NCBI RefSeq assembly: GCF_000429825.1
Contig: NZ_KE386957.1
Coordinates: forward strand, 8,186-72,185
Source of the DNA: Cohnella thermotolerans DSM 17683
Lineage (GTDB): Bacteria; Bacillota; Bacilli; Paenibacillales; Paenibacillaceae
Reading direction: 5' to 3'
Length of the DNA stretch: 64,000 nucleotides
Shown: positions 26,169 through 34,363 of the stretch, piece by piece
Layout: each line of letters begins with the position of its first letter
Numbering within the stretch: position 1 is the first letter of the stretch
Translations under genes and position numbers: made by a program
The notes under the pieces: model-generated
The model's database searches: none
The model's input: only the letters and a program-made list of their open reading frames with translations
What the model was told of the DNA's origin: nothing

Positions 26169-26289
26169 ACGAGCACTCCCATCTTTTCGGCCAATGACGG
26201 GAACCTTTTCCTGGCCAACTTATGCTTACACTCCTAAATCCCCTTCCGCCCGCCTCAGCCAGTAACTCTCGAGCTTGTTCATGTTCACT

Positions 26290-27525
26290 TCAAATGAATT
26301 TATGAACATATACCGGCTTTGTCGACGGGACGTTCTTCACAAGCTCGACACGGTCAAGCAACCTGGAGTCCGCGACGATCTCTACGGTGACAGGCACATG
26401 CAGCTTCCCGGATAAATGAGAACGGACAACCTCCTCCGACCATTTCCCGGAATCATGCGAATCAAGAAGAAAGTGCAGCCCATTCTCCAGCTCCAGCGTC
26501 TTCCAGGAATCCGGAACAGGAGATAACGAATATACGGCTTCTTGTATATCCGCACCGTCCAGAACGATATCGCCATAACGAATTCGCTCTTTACTCCTGC
26601 CGTAATGTACGAGCTTGCCCCCCGTTCGGCCGCAAGCACACAAGGAAGGTTCGACAGAGATGATGTCTTCATTAAAGTATCGCAGCAGAGGAGATCCCTG
26701 ATGGGAAAGCGTTGAAATCGCTGCAAACCCCCTCTCTCCTTGAGCAACGGGACCTGAACCGTCTTCATGCAGCACTTCCACGAAAAAATCCTGTTCCGCG
26801 ATATGCATCGCGCCGTATTCGCACATCGTAGCGATATTAGCGGTTTCCGTCGAGCCATACATATTAAATACAGGCACGCCCCACAGCTTCTCTATATGCT
26901 CCCTACGCTTGTCGCTCATTAATTCTCCGGCAACGCATATGGCCCGTAATGCCGGAAAATTGTTGCTCGGAGTCGAACCGATCAGACGCGCTGTTTCGGC
27001 CAGGAGCTCAAACTCTCGCGGGAGCCCGGCGGCTACCGTGACACGAAGACGCTCCATGAGCTGCAGCACTCTTGGGTATGGCGTAATTACGGTGCGTCCG
27101 CTTGCAGGAACAATCCCTGCTCCCGACAGCCATGCCGCTTGCTGCATCAGGAACGCGGGCAATGACATCGCGTATGGATAGCGGATCAGCACAAAATCTT
27201 CGGCTGTCAACCGAACCCCGCATTCCTTCAGCTGTCTTCCGCCAGTCTTCAAGTCCTCTTGGGTGAACCAGGAGGAGGAAGGCTCTCCGGTCGTGCCGGT
27301 AGATTCGTGGTATTGCGCAATCTCTTTCATTTCGACGGCAAGGTGACCGAAAGCGCCGGCTTTCCGGAGATCTTCTTTTGTTGTAAGCGGCAGTGTTTGG
27401 ATGTGGTCTAATCCGATGCCATTCAGGTTATATTTCGATAATTTTTCCTTGTACAAAGGAGATTTTAGAATGCGTGCCAACAAATCCTTGAACTTTCGCT
27501 CCCGCTCCCGATCGTTGTCAGTCAT
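26290..27525 (-). CDS. PaaK-like adenylate-forming enzyme 2
   Basis: A 411-residue member of the phenylacetate-CoA ligase/F390 synthetase branch of AMP-forming ligases. The phosphate loop is ESTGTTGEPSS (about 75-85), NMYGSTETA is the aromatic/adenine motif, and the C-terminal small domain (about 310-411) is present. It probably activates an aromatic acid as acyl-AMP, with CoA or another acceptor. GAGGAGGTG precedes the ATG. It lies 36 bp after the first ligase gene. The two ligases share only modest similarity and presumably differ in substrate or acceptor. Confidence 0.8.
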   Translation of the reverse strand: MTDNDRERERKFKDLLARILKSPLYKEKLSKYNLNGIGLDHIQTLPLTTKEDLRKAGAFGHLAVEMKEIAQYHESTGTTGEPSSSWFTQEDLKTGGRQLKECGVRLTAEDFVLIRYPYAMSLPAFLMQQAAWLSGAGIVPASGRTVITPYPRVLQLMERLRVTVAAGLPREFELLAETARLIGSTPSNNFPALRAICVAGELMSDKRREHIEKLWGVPVFNMYGSTETANIATMCEYGAMHIAEQDFFVEVLHEDGSGPVAQGERGFAAISTLSHQGSPLLRYFNEDIISVEPSLCACGRTGGKLVHYGRSKERIRYGDIVLDGADIQEAVYSLSPVPDSWKTLELENGLHFLLDSHDSGKWSEEVVRSHLSGKLHVPVTVEIVADSRLLDRVELVKNVPSTKPVYVHKFI

Positions 27526-27561
27526 AACGCAGCACCTCCTCTCCTGTTTAAGAGGTTTTGA

Positions 27562-28905
27562 CTAATTGAACACTCGGGTCACTTTGCCGAAAGTACGGGG
27601 GATGTCGTGTCTGATTTCGACCTGGCAGTCAATCCCGATCCGATCAGCCATATGCTTTCGGATTTTCTCCGCCAATTGCTCGTCGCTTAATTTCGTCCGG
27701 AACGGCTCGGCTTCGATCTTCAGAACTCCGTTATTCAGCTTGAAATAATACCACATGCCCACATCGGGAATTTCCATAAGGAAGTGTTCCAACAAGAACG
27801 GGGAATAATCCTCACCATTCAATTGCAGCATATTTTCCTTTCTGCCTCTCAGCTGCAAAACGTCCATGGTGTTCCCGCAAACGCATCTGGCCTTTTGCAA
27901 ATAACCGATATCCCCGGTTCTGTAACGCACCATCGGCATTCCTTCGCGCAGCAGCGTCGTTACGATGATCTCTCCGGTTTTGCCGTACGGAAGCGGCTTC
28001 TCCGAAACAGGATCAATAATTTCTACCTTTACATGTCCTTCCATGACGTGATACCCTTTGTGTTCGCTGCATTCAACACCAACACCCCCGCACTCTGTCG
28101 AGCCGTAGAAGAATGACACTTCGCAGCCCCACCATTTCTCCAGCCGGTCGCGGAAGGTAGAGGAGCACCCTTCGCCGGTAAGCCAAATCTTCTTAAGTCG
28201 GATATCTTCACCTATTTTGATACTATACTTCTCGCTTTCTTCCACCAAAAGCGCTGCATAGGAAGGAGTGGTAGCGAGTACCGTGGCTTGGTATTCCTTC
28301 ATCAGCTCCAATGACTTATCGACGGGAGCCATGTATCCGCCTTTGCCGAGCGACAGCACCGCCGTTCCGAACGCAAACTGGAACAAACGTTGAAAACCGA
28401 GACCGGGTAGTGCAAACTCATACGGCAGCGCAATGGCCGCAACATCCTCGTCCGACTCCTTGAATATTTCCGAATATTTGGGCAGCAAATCGTATATATA
28501 CTGATCAGCTAACGTGTAGGCGGTATAAATCGGCTTCCCCGAAGTTCCGCTTGTAAGGTGAACCTGACCGATTTCTTTCGGATCGACGCATAAGACCTTC
28601 TGCTTATCTCCTCGTATAACGTCTTTCTTGAGCAGCGGTACTGAAGCTAATTGCTCCAGGCTTTCGATTTTCGGTTCCGTGAAGCCCGCTTCTTCCAGCT
28701 TCGAACGGTAATATTCGTTGTTGTTCCAGACATGAGCAAGCGTAGCGTTAATGGCTTTCACCTGATAGTCTTCAATTCTTTGCCGAGGTAGCTTTTCAAT
28801 GGTTATTCCTTCTTCGTCCAATTGCTTAAAAAAATCCTTGAATTGTTCCAGATGGGACGAATGCTGGTCAATGGAAACCATCATCTTATGGGATTGCAAT
28901 TTCAT
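27562..28905 (-). CDS. PaaK-like adenylate-forming enzyme 1
   Basis: A 447-residue phenylacetate-CoA-ligase-like enzyme. It has phosphate loop HLTSGTSGKPIYTA, adenine/aromatic motif FFYGSTECGGVG, TGEIIVTTL and the hinge YRTGDIGYL, then a C-terminal small domain ending at KVTRVFN. Family members make aryl-CoA via aryl-AMP. ATG 28905 with AGGAGG is preferred over the in-frame start at 28926. It leads the operon of two ligases, DAHP synthase and the DUF98 protein, so 4-hydroxybenzoate is a natural substrate guess. Confidence 0.8.
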   Translation of the reverse strand: MKLQSHKMMVSIDQHSSHLEQFKDFFKQLDEEGITIEKLPRQRIEDYQVKAINATLAHVWNNNEYYRSKLEEAGFTEPKIESLEQLASVPLLKKDVIRGDKQKVLCVDPKEIGQVHLTSGTSGKPIYTAYTLADQYIYDLLPKYSEIFKESDEDVAAIALPYEFALPGLGFQRLFQFAFGTAVLSLGKGGYMAPVDKSLELMKEYQATVLATTPSYAALLVEESEKYSIKIGEDIRLKKIWLTGEGCSSTFRDRLEKWWGCEVSFFYGSTECGGVGVECSEHKGYHVMEGHVKVEIIDPVSEKPLPYGKTGEIIVTTLLREGMPMVRYRTGDIGYLQKARCVCGNTMDVLQLRGRKENMLQLNGEDYSPFLLEHFLMEIPDVGMWYYFKLNNGVLKIEAEPFRTKLSDEQLAEKIRKHMADRIGIDCQVEIRHDIPRTFGKVTRVFN

Positions 28906-28915
28906 AAAAAACCTC

Positions 28916-29047
28916 CTAAGAAGCAATGGCCGATTCTTTTATGGTAAAGTGTGACAAACTTACTACAATAACCATGTGCACGATTAAGTGAAATGAACGC
29001 CGTAACGGATTCCCGCATCGATGCCACGTTATTTTTCTTTCCGACAA
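28916..29047 (-). CDS. Possible 43-residue leader ORF
   Basis: A TTG start at 29047 has a very strong GGAGGAGGG site. The short product has one hydrophobic stretch (FHLIVHMVIVVSLSHFTI) and stops 11 bp before the first ligase start. It could be a small membrane peptide or translational leader. No homologue is recognised. Confidence 0.35.
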   Translation of the reverse strand: MSERKITWHRCGNPLRRSFHLIVHMVIVVSLSHFTIKESAIAS

Positions 29048-29301
29048 GTTCTGCCCTCCTCCGTAATTACTGTTATGAAATGCACGACTGTAAAGAATTG
29101 ACTCGGACAAACGTACATTTTTAATAAATGAGTATTTCATCCAACCTCTATATGAGGATCGCACATATCGTAACAAGTAAGCTGGAAATGCAAGGAGGGG
29201 ATTTATCTGCGTTGCTTTTACGTATTGGAAAAGGACCAAGATTTTCAATATCTCAATATACCAGGTTTTCCGCCGGATTTATCATTGGGAGGGCGATAGG
29301 A
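29048..29301. other. Divergent promoter region of the aromatic operon
   Basis: AT-rich segment between the minus-strand ligase operon and the plus-strand TPR-like pair. Both promoters should be here. I cannot place convincing -35/-10 pairs. Confidence 0.3.
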
Positions 29302-29853
29302 ATGGCAGATCAAAGCGTCCATATGAAACAATTCGAGGAAGCCAAAACACTCCATAATCATGGGGTGAACGGAGACAAAAAAGCGGTGATAAAAGCAAAC
29401 GAGATGCTCTTAAAGATTCGTGAGTCCGAGCCTGATAATGCACTAATTGAAGCCTATTACGGCAGTACTCTCGTTCTATTAGGCCGGGATGCCGTTAAAA
29501 TTCTGGAAAAAGCGGATAAGGCGCAGGAGGGATTAGACGCATTGAATCAGGCCGTTTCTTTAGACTCAAACCATAAAGAAATTCGGTTGTTACGCGGTAA
29601 CATTTGTGTGAGGCTGCCAGAATCCTTTTTCCATTGCTCGGAAACGGCAATCGAGGACTTCACCTTCCTGCTTGACCACTATAAAGAGAATTCCAGCTAC
29701 CTTACTCAAAAGCAAGTACGCGAAGTACTGCGAAACCTAAGTTTAGCTTACCAAAATGTAGGAAAACCTGACAAAGCAGATGCAGTCTTGCAGCGTCTCG
29801 TTCAATTGGAACGGAAGAAAAATCATAAGAAAAGAGAGGGAGTAGACCATTGA
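29302..29853 (+). CDS. TPR-like protein (paralogue B)
   Basis: A 183-residue soluble helical protein. The N-terminal part (KQFEEAKTLHNHGVNGDKKAVIKANEMLLKIRESEPDNALIEAYYGSTLVLLGRD) corresponds to the repeat region of the 23332 and 29850 products. The C-terminal half adds SSYLTQKQVREVLRNLSLAYQNVGKPDKADAVLQRLV, a classical TPR pair. Start at ATG 29302 with GGAGGG; the frame opens earlier (29128) without a ribosome site. Its stop overlaps the start of the next paralogue, so the two are coupled. Function unknown, probably a scaffold. Confidence 0.65.
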   Translation: MADQSVHMKQFEEAKTLHNHGVNGDKKAVIKANEMLLKIRESEPDNALIEAYYGSTLVLLGRDAVKILEKADKAQEGLDALNQAVSLDSNHKEIRLLRGNICVRLPESFFHCSETAIEDFTFLLDHYKENSSYLTQKQVREVLRNLSLAYQNVGKPDKADAVLQRLVQLERKKNHKKREGVDH

Positions 29854-30728
29854 CATTCGATGAGAGACTCGACAAGATTAAATCGCTGTATAAGGAGGGC
29901 GCGAAAGACAATGTAACCGCCGTTCAGGAAGCGAATCAGCTGTTAGAACGGTTGCGACTCGATTATCCGGATCACCCTCTTGCGGAAGCTTACCATGGCA
30001 GCATCATGCTTTTAATCGCTCGGGATAAAACGAACTCGCTCGATAGGTTAAGATGGGCGAAAAACGGCTTAAAGCTTCTCGACAAAGCGGTAGCAGCCGC
30101 TCCGCACGACAGCAGGATCCGATATCTTCGCGGCAGGTCCGTATACAGGCTGCCAGAGAAGTATTTCCAACGGACGCAGACGGTGATTGAAGATTATACC
30201 TTCGTGATCGATCAGGAGTTCCTTCAAGAGGGCCAACTTGAGAACATTAACTACTCGAAACTAACCTATGAGCTCGGCGAGGCGTATCGCAGAATCGGTC
30301 GGAACGACGATGCGGCCAGATGCTGGACAAAGCTGGAGCAGCAAACGCAGGATCCGGAATTCAGGCAGCTTCTCAGGCAAAAGCTGCAATCCTTGGAAGG
30401 CAAACCTGCGATTGAACACATCCAAGCCAACGAAAGCATGAAATCGATCTTGATAGGAAGAGCCGCTCGCGCCGTCGGCAATGTACTCCTCAAATGGGTG
30501 GAAGAGGAGGAGGAAAAAGAAGCTCGAGGTAAGCGTCACGAAGAAGAGATGAAAAAAGAAACTCGCCGTAAGCGTTACGAAGAGGAGATGAAAAAAGAAA
30601 CTCGCCGTAAGCGTCACGATGAGGAGATGAAAAAAGAAACTCGCCGTAAGCGTCACGATGAGGAGATGAAAAAGAAACGCGCCGTAAGTCGAAATCGCAT
30701 ATTGAAAAGACGCCCTAAGTCAATATAA
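29850..30728 (+). CDS. TPR-like protein with Lys/Glu repeat tail (paralogue C)
   Basis: A 292-residue protein starting at TTG 29850 (GAGGGAG eight bases ahead), overlapping the previous stop. Residues 1-195 are TPR-like, with EANQLLERLRLDYPDHPLAEAYHGSIM and the repeat KLTYELGEAYRRIGRNDDAARCWTKLEQQ. From about 228 the chain becomes a charged helix made of four 13-residue repeats (KRHDEEMKKETRR), reminiscent of the KEQKHLEKQ protein at 24286. It is likely an extended coiled coil. No enzyme motif is seen. It pairs in context with the small helical protein at 31062. Confidence 0.65.
   Translation: MTFDERLDKIKSLYKEGAKDNVTAVQEANQLLERLRLDYPDHPLAEAYHGSIMLLIARDKTNSLDRLRWAKNGLKLLDKAVAAAPHDSRIRYLRGRSVYRLPEKYFQRTQTVIEDYTFVIDQEFLQEGQLENINYSKLTYELGEAYRRIGRNDDAARCWTKLEQQTQDPEFRQLLRQKLQSLEGKPAIEHIQANESMKSILIGRAARAVGNVLLKWVEEEEEKEARGKRHEEEMKKETRRKRYEEEMKKETRRKRHDEEMKKETRRKRHDEEMKKKRAVSRNRILKRRPKSI
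30531..30686 (+). repeat. Four tandem 39-bp coding repeats
   Basis: Units start at 30531, 30570, 30609 and 30648. Units 2-4 are nearly identical and unit 4 decays at its end. The period is a multiple of three, so copy number can change without breaking the frame. Confidence 0.85.
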
Positions 30729-31061
30729 TTGTTGAAAATCTTTTGTGGAAAAGACAACACGAAACCAAGGGGTGCAAGAAGTCGGTTATCACACCCCCTC
30801 TTCATTCGGTCCAGAATGTACCCGCAGCTTAGCCTGAAGGAAGATTGCCGGGTCATAGCAAGTACGCTTTCGCCAAATGGCAACCCTAACGATCGTCAAA
30901 CCGGTAGAAGAATCTTTTCGGGGGATTGGTCTTTCCAAGCAATGATGGTTCATCTCGCTAGGAGGTGAGGAATCTCCCCGAAAAACATGACTTCCCCTTA
31001 GGGTAGCCGAGGCTTTATGCCTTGTCTATAAACCATATTAATCTACGAGGAGGTGAGGCAC
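30729..31061. other. Intergenic leader before the second small helical gene
   Basis: Contains a weak hairpin (GGGGTG 30770-30775 with CACCCC 30793-30798) after the TPR gene and then about 260 bp with several G- and C-rich blocks (for example GCTAGGAGGTGAGG near 30958 and CCCCTTAGGG near 30995). It may be a structured leader, but I cannot match a known riboswitch class. Confidence 0.3.
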
Positions 31062-31349
31062 ATGTCAGATCACATAAAAAAGGTCTTCAAGGGAGTAAAG
31101 AAAGAGATCCTATATTTCGCCGATGTTGCTTTGAAAAGCGGCGCTACCAACGTCGGCAAAGAACTTGCGAATGTGACGCGCGATGTAAATCAACCGTCCG
31201 ATTTAAATTTAGGAACGATCGCCAATTCCTTGAAGAGCGGTATAATGGCGGCTGGCCAAGAATTAATGAGGGTTGGACTGGAGCGCGTGAATGCACTCTC
31301 CCCAACGGATCAGAAATCGAAAATGTCCGAGGAATCCACGTGGACATAA
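31062..31349 (+). CDS. Small helical protein, family copy 2
   Basis: A 95-residue paralogue of the product at 23874: KKEILYFADVALKSGATNVGKE, then NQPSDLNL and LKSGIMAAGQELM, with glycines and QPSD aligned. The C terminus (SPTDQKSKMSEESTWT) is acidic-polar instead of basic. GGAGGTGAGG precedes ATG 31062. It lies downstream of the two TPR-like genes, repeating the TPR-then-small-protein order of copy 1. Unknown function. Confidence 0.65.
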   Translation: MSDHIKKVFKGVKKEILYFADVALKSGATNVGKELANVTRDVNQPSDLNLGTIANSLKSGIMAAGQELMRVGLERVNALSPTDQKSKMSEESTWT

Positions 31350-31385
31350 CAATCTGAGAAAGAGGATTAAAACAGGAGTTCTACA

Positions 31386-31427
31386 CAAAAAGGCTCTAGC
31401 CGTCAATCGGCTGAGGGCCTTTCCCTT
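31386..31427 (+). terminator. Terminator after small helical copy 2
   Basis: An imperfect stem (GGCTCTAGCCG with CGGCTGAGGGCC) with A5 before and TTTCCCTTT after, 37 bp past the stop. Confidence 0.6.
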
Positions 31428-31517
31428 TCATCCTCACTCTATTCCCTTCCGTAGAATATATTGATCTTGGATATCGTTCAGGCGGCAAGAGATTACGAAA
31501 CTGGAGTGTGGGTAATT

Positions 31518-32300
31518 TTGAAAAAAGCATTCGTCAACGGCGTTAACATTTGTTATGAATGGATCGGGGAAGGATTTCCTTTGATCGGACTTACAGGAAA
31601 AGACAGCGACATGGACTGGTGGAACCCGGCAATCAAGGCCGCGTTAAGCGAAAGGAACAGCTTCATCATGCTCGATCATCGAGGTACAGGCCGGAGCGAC
31701 GCTCCGACAGAAGCGTACGACATCTCGGATATGGCCAAGGATGTCATTGGGCTAATGAACGCGCTCGATATCGAAAAGGCACATATTTTAGGCCAATCCA
31801 TGGGGGGAATGATTGCGCAGGAGCTTGCAATCGAATTCCCCAGCCGCGTGTCGAAATTAATCTTATGCTCCACGACCTGCGGGGTCAAACGGGTGCCGCC
31901 TTCTTTTCGGATGATCAAGTGGCTGATGCGAAAGAACGCTGCATTTTCCCCGCAAGACACGCTAAATATGCTTTACTCCAAAGTCTATATCCGGGAGAAT
32001 CCGGACTTGATCGCTTCGCTCGTGGAACGGATGCAGATCGCGCCTTCGAACCCTAGAAGCATGGAGATTCATCATGAGGCGAGCAAGAATTTCGATTCGT
32101 ACCATCGGCTCGGGCGAATTTCGGCACCAACGCTTATTATTCACGGCGAGGATGATTGGGTCTTCAGTCCGAAGCATGCCAAGATTCTGAACCGTCGTAT
32201 TCCGGGCTCCAAGCTGATTCTATTTCCCCATGCGGGCCACGGTGTCTTTTCACAGGAGCATCGCAAGGTGTTGGAGGAGATCCATCGTTTCGTCGATTGA
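31518..32300 (+). CDS. Alpha/beta hydrolase
   Basis: A 260-residue hydrolase of the fold family that includes esterases, thioesterases and C-C hydrolases. Nucleophile elbow GQSMGG (Ser about 96), acid in HGEDDWVF and His in HAGHGVF complete the triad. The early DHRGTGRSD is the oxyanion-side block. TTG 31518 with GGAG nine bases ahead gives the standard N terminus KKAFVNGVNICYE, and a TTG at 31461 is the alternative. It sits beside the aromatic cluster, where a thioesterase or ester hydrolase would fit. This link is only positional. Confidence 0.8.
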   Translation: MKKAFVNGVNICYEWIGEGFPLIGLTGKDSDMDWWNPAIKAALSERNSFIMLDHRGTGRSDAPTEAYDISDMAKDVIGLMNALDIEKAHILGQSMGGMIAQELAIEFPSRVSKLILCSTTCGVKRVPPSFRMIKWLMRKNAAFSPQDTLNMLYSKVYIRENPDLIASLVERMQIAPSNPRSMEIHHEASKNFDSYHRLGRISAPTLIIHGEDDWVFSPKHAKILNRRIPGSKLILFPHAGHGVFSQEHRKVLEEIHRFVD

Positions 32301-32316
32301 TCGGCATTAACGAAAC

Positions 32317-32360
32317 AAAAAGACGACTCTTATTCATTTTGAATGAGTAGTCGTCTTTTC
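32317..32360 (+). terminator. Strong terminator after the hydrolase
   Basis: AAAAGACGACTCTTATTC pairs with GAATGAGTAGTCGTCTTTT (32341-32359) with minimal mismatch, ending in T4. Confidence 0.85.
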
Positions 32361-32363
32361 CAT

Positions 32364-32558
32364 TCAGTCTAACATTGCGGCATGTCGTTTGAACTGATCC
32401 TCCAAAACGAGACATGCCATGGCCTCTACGACCGGCACGATTCTCGGGCAAATGCACGGATGCCGGCCTTCTATGCGAATCTGCTGATCTTCTCCTTTAA
32501 TGTTGAGCTCCCCCCTAGGAGCATCGGCCTCGCTGTCCGCCTTGACATCAAGTTGTCG
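32364..32558 (-). pseudogene. Chorismate synthase (aroC) C-terminal remnant
   Basis: The last 60 or so codons of a chorismate synthase-like frame remain. [25 protein letters not shown] corresponds to the conserved GRHDPC-x-x-PRAVPV-x-EAM end of AroC, although the Asp after His is lost. Upstream the frame meets TAA at 32559. No start or FMN-binding region is left. It suggests that a further shikimate gene once lay near the DAHP synthase operon. Confidence 0.72.
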
Positions 32559-32574
32559 TTAGCGGCTGATCGTT

Positions 32575-32673
32575 TCACCCGAATGCTCCTTTCTCAGAGC
32601 GAGTAGTTTGCATAAGCTCATTCAATGGCCAGCTTTGTTCCCCAGCCGCCGCATGTCCAGCTTCGTTCGTCAT
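32575..32673 (-). CDS. Short ORF downstream of mtnK
   Basis: ATG 32673 with AGGAGCC, 15 bp after the mtnK stop, encodes 32 residues (MTNEAGHAAAGEQSWPLNEL... to GAFG). The good start suggests the 5' end of a former second gene of the mtn operon, cut off by the deletion that also left the aroC remnant. Family not recognised. Confidence 0.35.
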   Translation of the reverse strand: MTNEAGHAAAGEQSWPLNELMQTTRSEKGAFG

Positions 32674-32688
32674 GATAAGTTCGGCTCC

Positions 32689-33894
32689 TTAGTTTACAGC
32701 TTTTAAAGCAATATCCAACACTTCCTCAATAGAGCGGGCGGAGCGGTTCCGTTTGATCAGCGCCACGCCGATCTGCAGCGCGATCCGCTGTGCCCGTTCG
32801 CGGGCAGCCGCATCTTCGATGTGGTCGATGTCCGCGACGTGGATAAAACCATGGACGCGGCACAACATTATCGCCCCGGCAAATCCGATTGTGTCCTGCA
32901 GCAGTCTTGCCACATACAAATCCTGATATCCTCGGGTCTTCGCCATCCGGTCGGCGGCATGCCCGTTCCAAAGCTCGCGGAACTGAAGCTCGAATTGTGT
33001 CCATAAGTCGTGCACGGTATCCAGCAGGTAACGGCGGTAATCGGTGCGCTCCAGCGCATCCGTGCTCCAGCCCTCTTGGCCTGAATAGTTCAGCAGCAGA
33101 TTGGCGATAACCGTCCCGATATCAAAGCCCATCGGACCGTAATAAGCAAATTCGGGATCAATGACCTTCGTCGAATCCGGCTTGATGAAGATATTATCTG
33201 TATGCAAATCGCCATGCAGCAGGGCCTGTGCTTTCGTCAGAAATTTCTCCCTCAGCAGCGTGACCTCGAGATGCAGCTCCTTATCCGCCCAAATGCGCTC
33301 AACGGCATCTCGGATATGAGGCTCGAAGATATTCATCCGGGACTTTGTATAAGGAGCGTATAAGATGAGATCCTCGGTGATATTGCAAAGCTCCGGATTG
33401 ATGAACGCTTTCACCCGCAGTTTCTTCTCCTGTTGGTCCATGGCCAGGTCCGAGGTGAAGAACAACGTCCGCGCCAAGAATGATCCGATATGCTCGGCGA
33501 ACAACGGATAACGGCCCCGCTCCATCAGTCCGCGGCGCATGACGATGTGATCACTCAAATCCTCCATGACCATCAACGCCAAATCCGGCTCGTACGCGTA
33601 TACCTTTGGCGTCAGATCAGGACAAAGCTCCCCTTGAATGCGCAATGCTTCGCATTCAATGCGTACTCTGTCCAGCGTCAAGGGAACCGATTCGCCGATT
33701 ACCTTGGCGTAAGGCAGCGCCTGCTTCAGAATTAAGGCCCGCCCTGATGCCGGATCCGATATATGAACCACAAGGTTAAGATTACCGTCGCCGACCTCCC
33801 GTGACTTCAGCTGCGCACCATCCGGGAATACATCCTCGATGCCGCGTGCATACTCGACCGCTTCCGCTTGCGTTAAGGCGTGATAATTTGTCAT
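32689..33894 (-). CDS. mtnK: 5-methylthioribose kinase MtnK
   Basis: A 401-residue kinase of the APH fold. It phosphorylates methylthioribose to methylthioribose 1-phosphate in methionine salvage. Seen: the N-lobe ([21 protein letters not shown] with the ATP Lys), [10 protein letters not shown], catalytic [12 protein letters not shown] and metal-binding [23 protein letters not shown] lies before the ATG. The usual partner isomerase gene mtnA is not intact here: only an internal fragment lies just upstream on the other strand. Confidence 0.93.
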   Translation of the reverse strand: MTNYHALTQAEAVEYARGIEDVFPDGAQLKSREVGDGNLNLVVHISDPASGRALILKQALPYAKVIGESVPLTLDRVRIECEALRIQGELCPDLTPKVYAYEPDLALMVMEDLSDHIVMRRGLMERGRYPLFAEHIGSFLARTLFFTSDLAMDQQEKKLRVKAFINPELCNITEDLILYAPYTKSRMNIFEPHIRDAVERIWADKELHLEVTLLREKFLTKAQALLHGDLHTDNIFIKPDSTKVIDPEFAYYGPMGFDIGTVIANLLLNYSGQEGWSTDALERTDYRRYLLDTVHDLWTQFELQFRELWNGHAADRMAKTRGYQDLYVARLLQDTIGFAGAIMLCRVHGFIHVADIDHIEDAAARERAQRIALQIGVALIKRNRSARSIEEVLDIALKAVN

Positions 33895-33938
33895 TTCCGC
33901 ATCCCTCCGAATACCGATTCCTATTTAGCCTAGCATAT

Positions 33939-34025
33939 ATCGGCGAGCACGGGCTGGAGCTGTTCCGTGACGGCAAGGGCGTATTGACGCACTGCAATGC
34001 CGGCGGCTTGGCGACAGCCCGCTAA
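33939..34025 (+). pseudogene. Internal fragment of mtnA (methylthioribose-1-P isomerase)
   Basis: Twenty-eight codons, [20 protein letters not shown] followed by AGGLATAR and a stop, match the conserved catalytic-Cys region of MtnA (LTHCNAGxLAT). Nothing of the rest of the gene is adjacent. Opposite orientation to mtnK shows a rearrangement at this boundary. Confidence 0.75.
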
Positions 34026-34192
34026 GAAAAACTGCGTAAACTCAATATATTAATATGCATAGTGATTCTTGATCACCTAAACACTTGCGTAGAAAACATT
34101 GCCAATGGAGGCTTGTTTAAGCATTTCATCGTTCCACGTTGCCTCTTACGGATTTCGCAACAGCGTTAGCAAGGTGAAACAATAATCATTAA
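34026..34192. other. Non-coding segment
   Basis: AT-rich sequence between two gene remnants; no gene, repeat or RNA seen. Confidence 0.3.
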
Positions 34193-34363
34193 ATGAAAAA
34201 AGGGGAAGTGCGAGATTTCAACAATGGCTATCGCTATCTGGATCTGGCTTATATGCCAAGCGGAGATGTAAAGGGAGGAATCGAAAATCAAGGCTACGGA
34301 TCTCACGCAAGAGATCTCGACGTGAGACGTTTTAAGGACTTATGTTGGCCGCTCATCGGCTAA
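34193..34363 (+). pseudogene. Endonuclease-like domain fragment
   Basis: A 56-codon frame with YLDLAYMPSGDVKGGIENQG followed by YGSHARDLDVRRF resembles the central acidic core of a family of small endonuclease-like proteins common in Paenibacillaceae (pattern D-x-A ... I-E-x-x-GYG-x-H-x-R-D). Both ends of the usual 250-residue protein are absent, so it is probably a remnant. A small AAAACACC/GGTGTTTT hairpin follows. Confidence 0.45.

Noticed and set aside
30950-31015. M-box (magnesium) riboswitch suggested by TAGGAGGTGAGG and nearby CCCCGAAA
   Set aside because: Only short similarity. The long conserved core and a transporter gene downstream are missing.
33895-34192. S-box (SAM) riboswitch upstream of mtnK
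   Set aside because: Looked for because mtn genes often have one. The region is a gene remnant and AT-rich filler with no S-box core.
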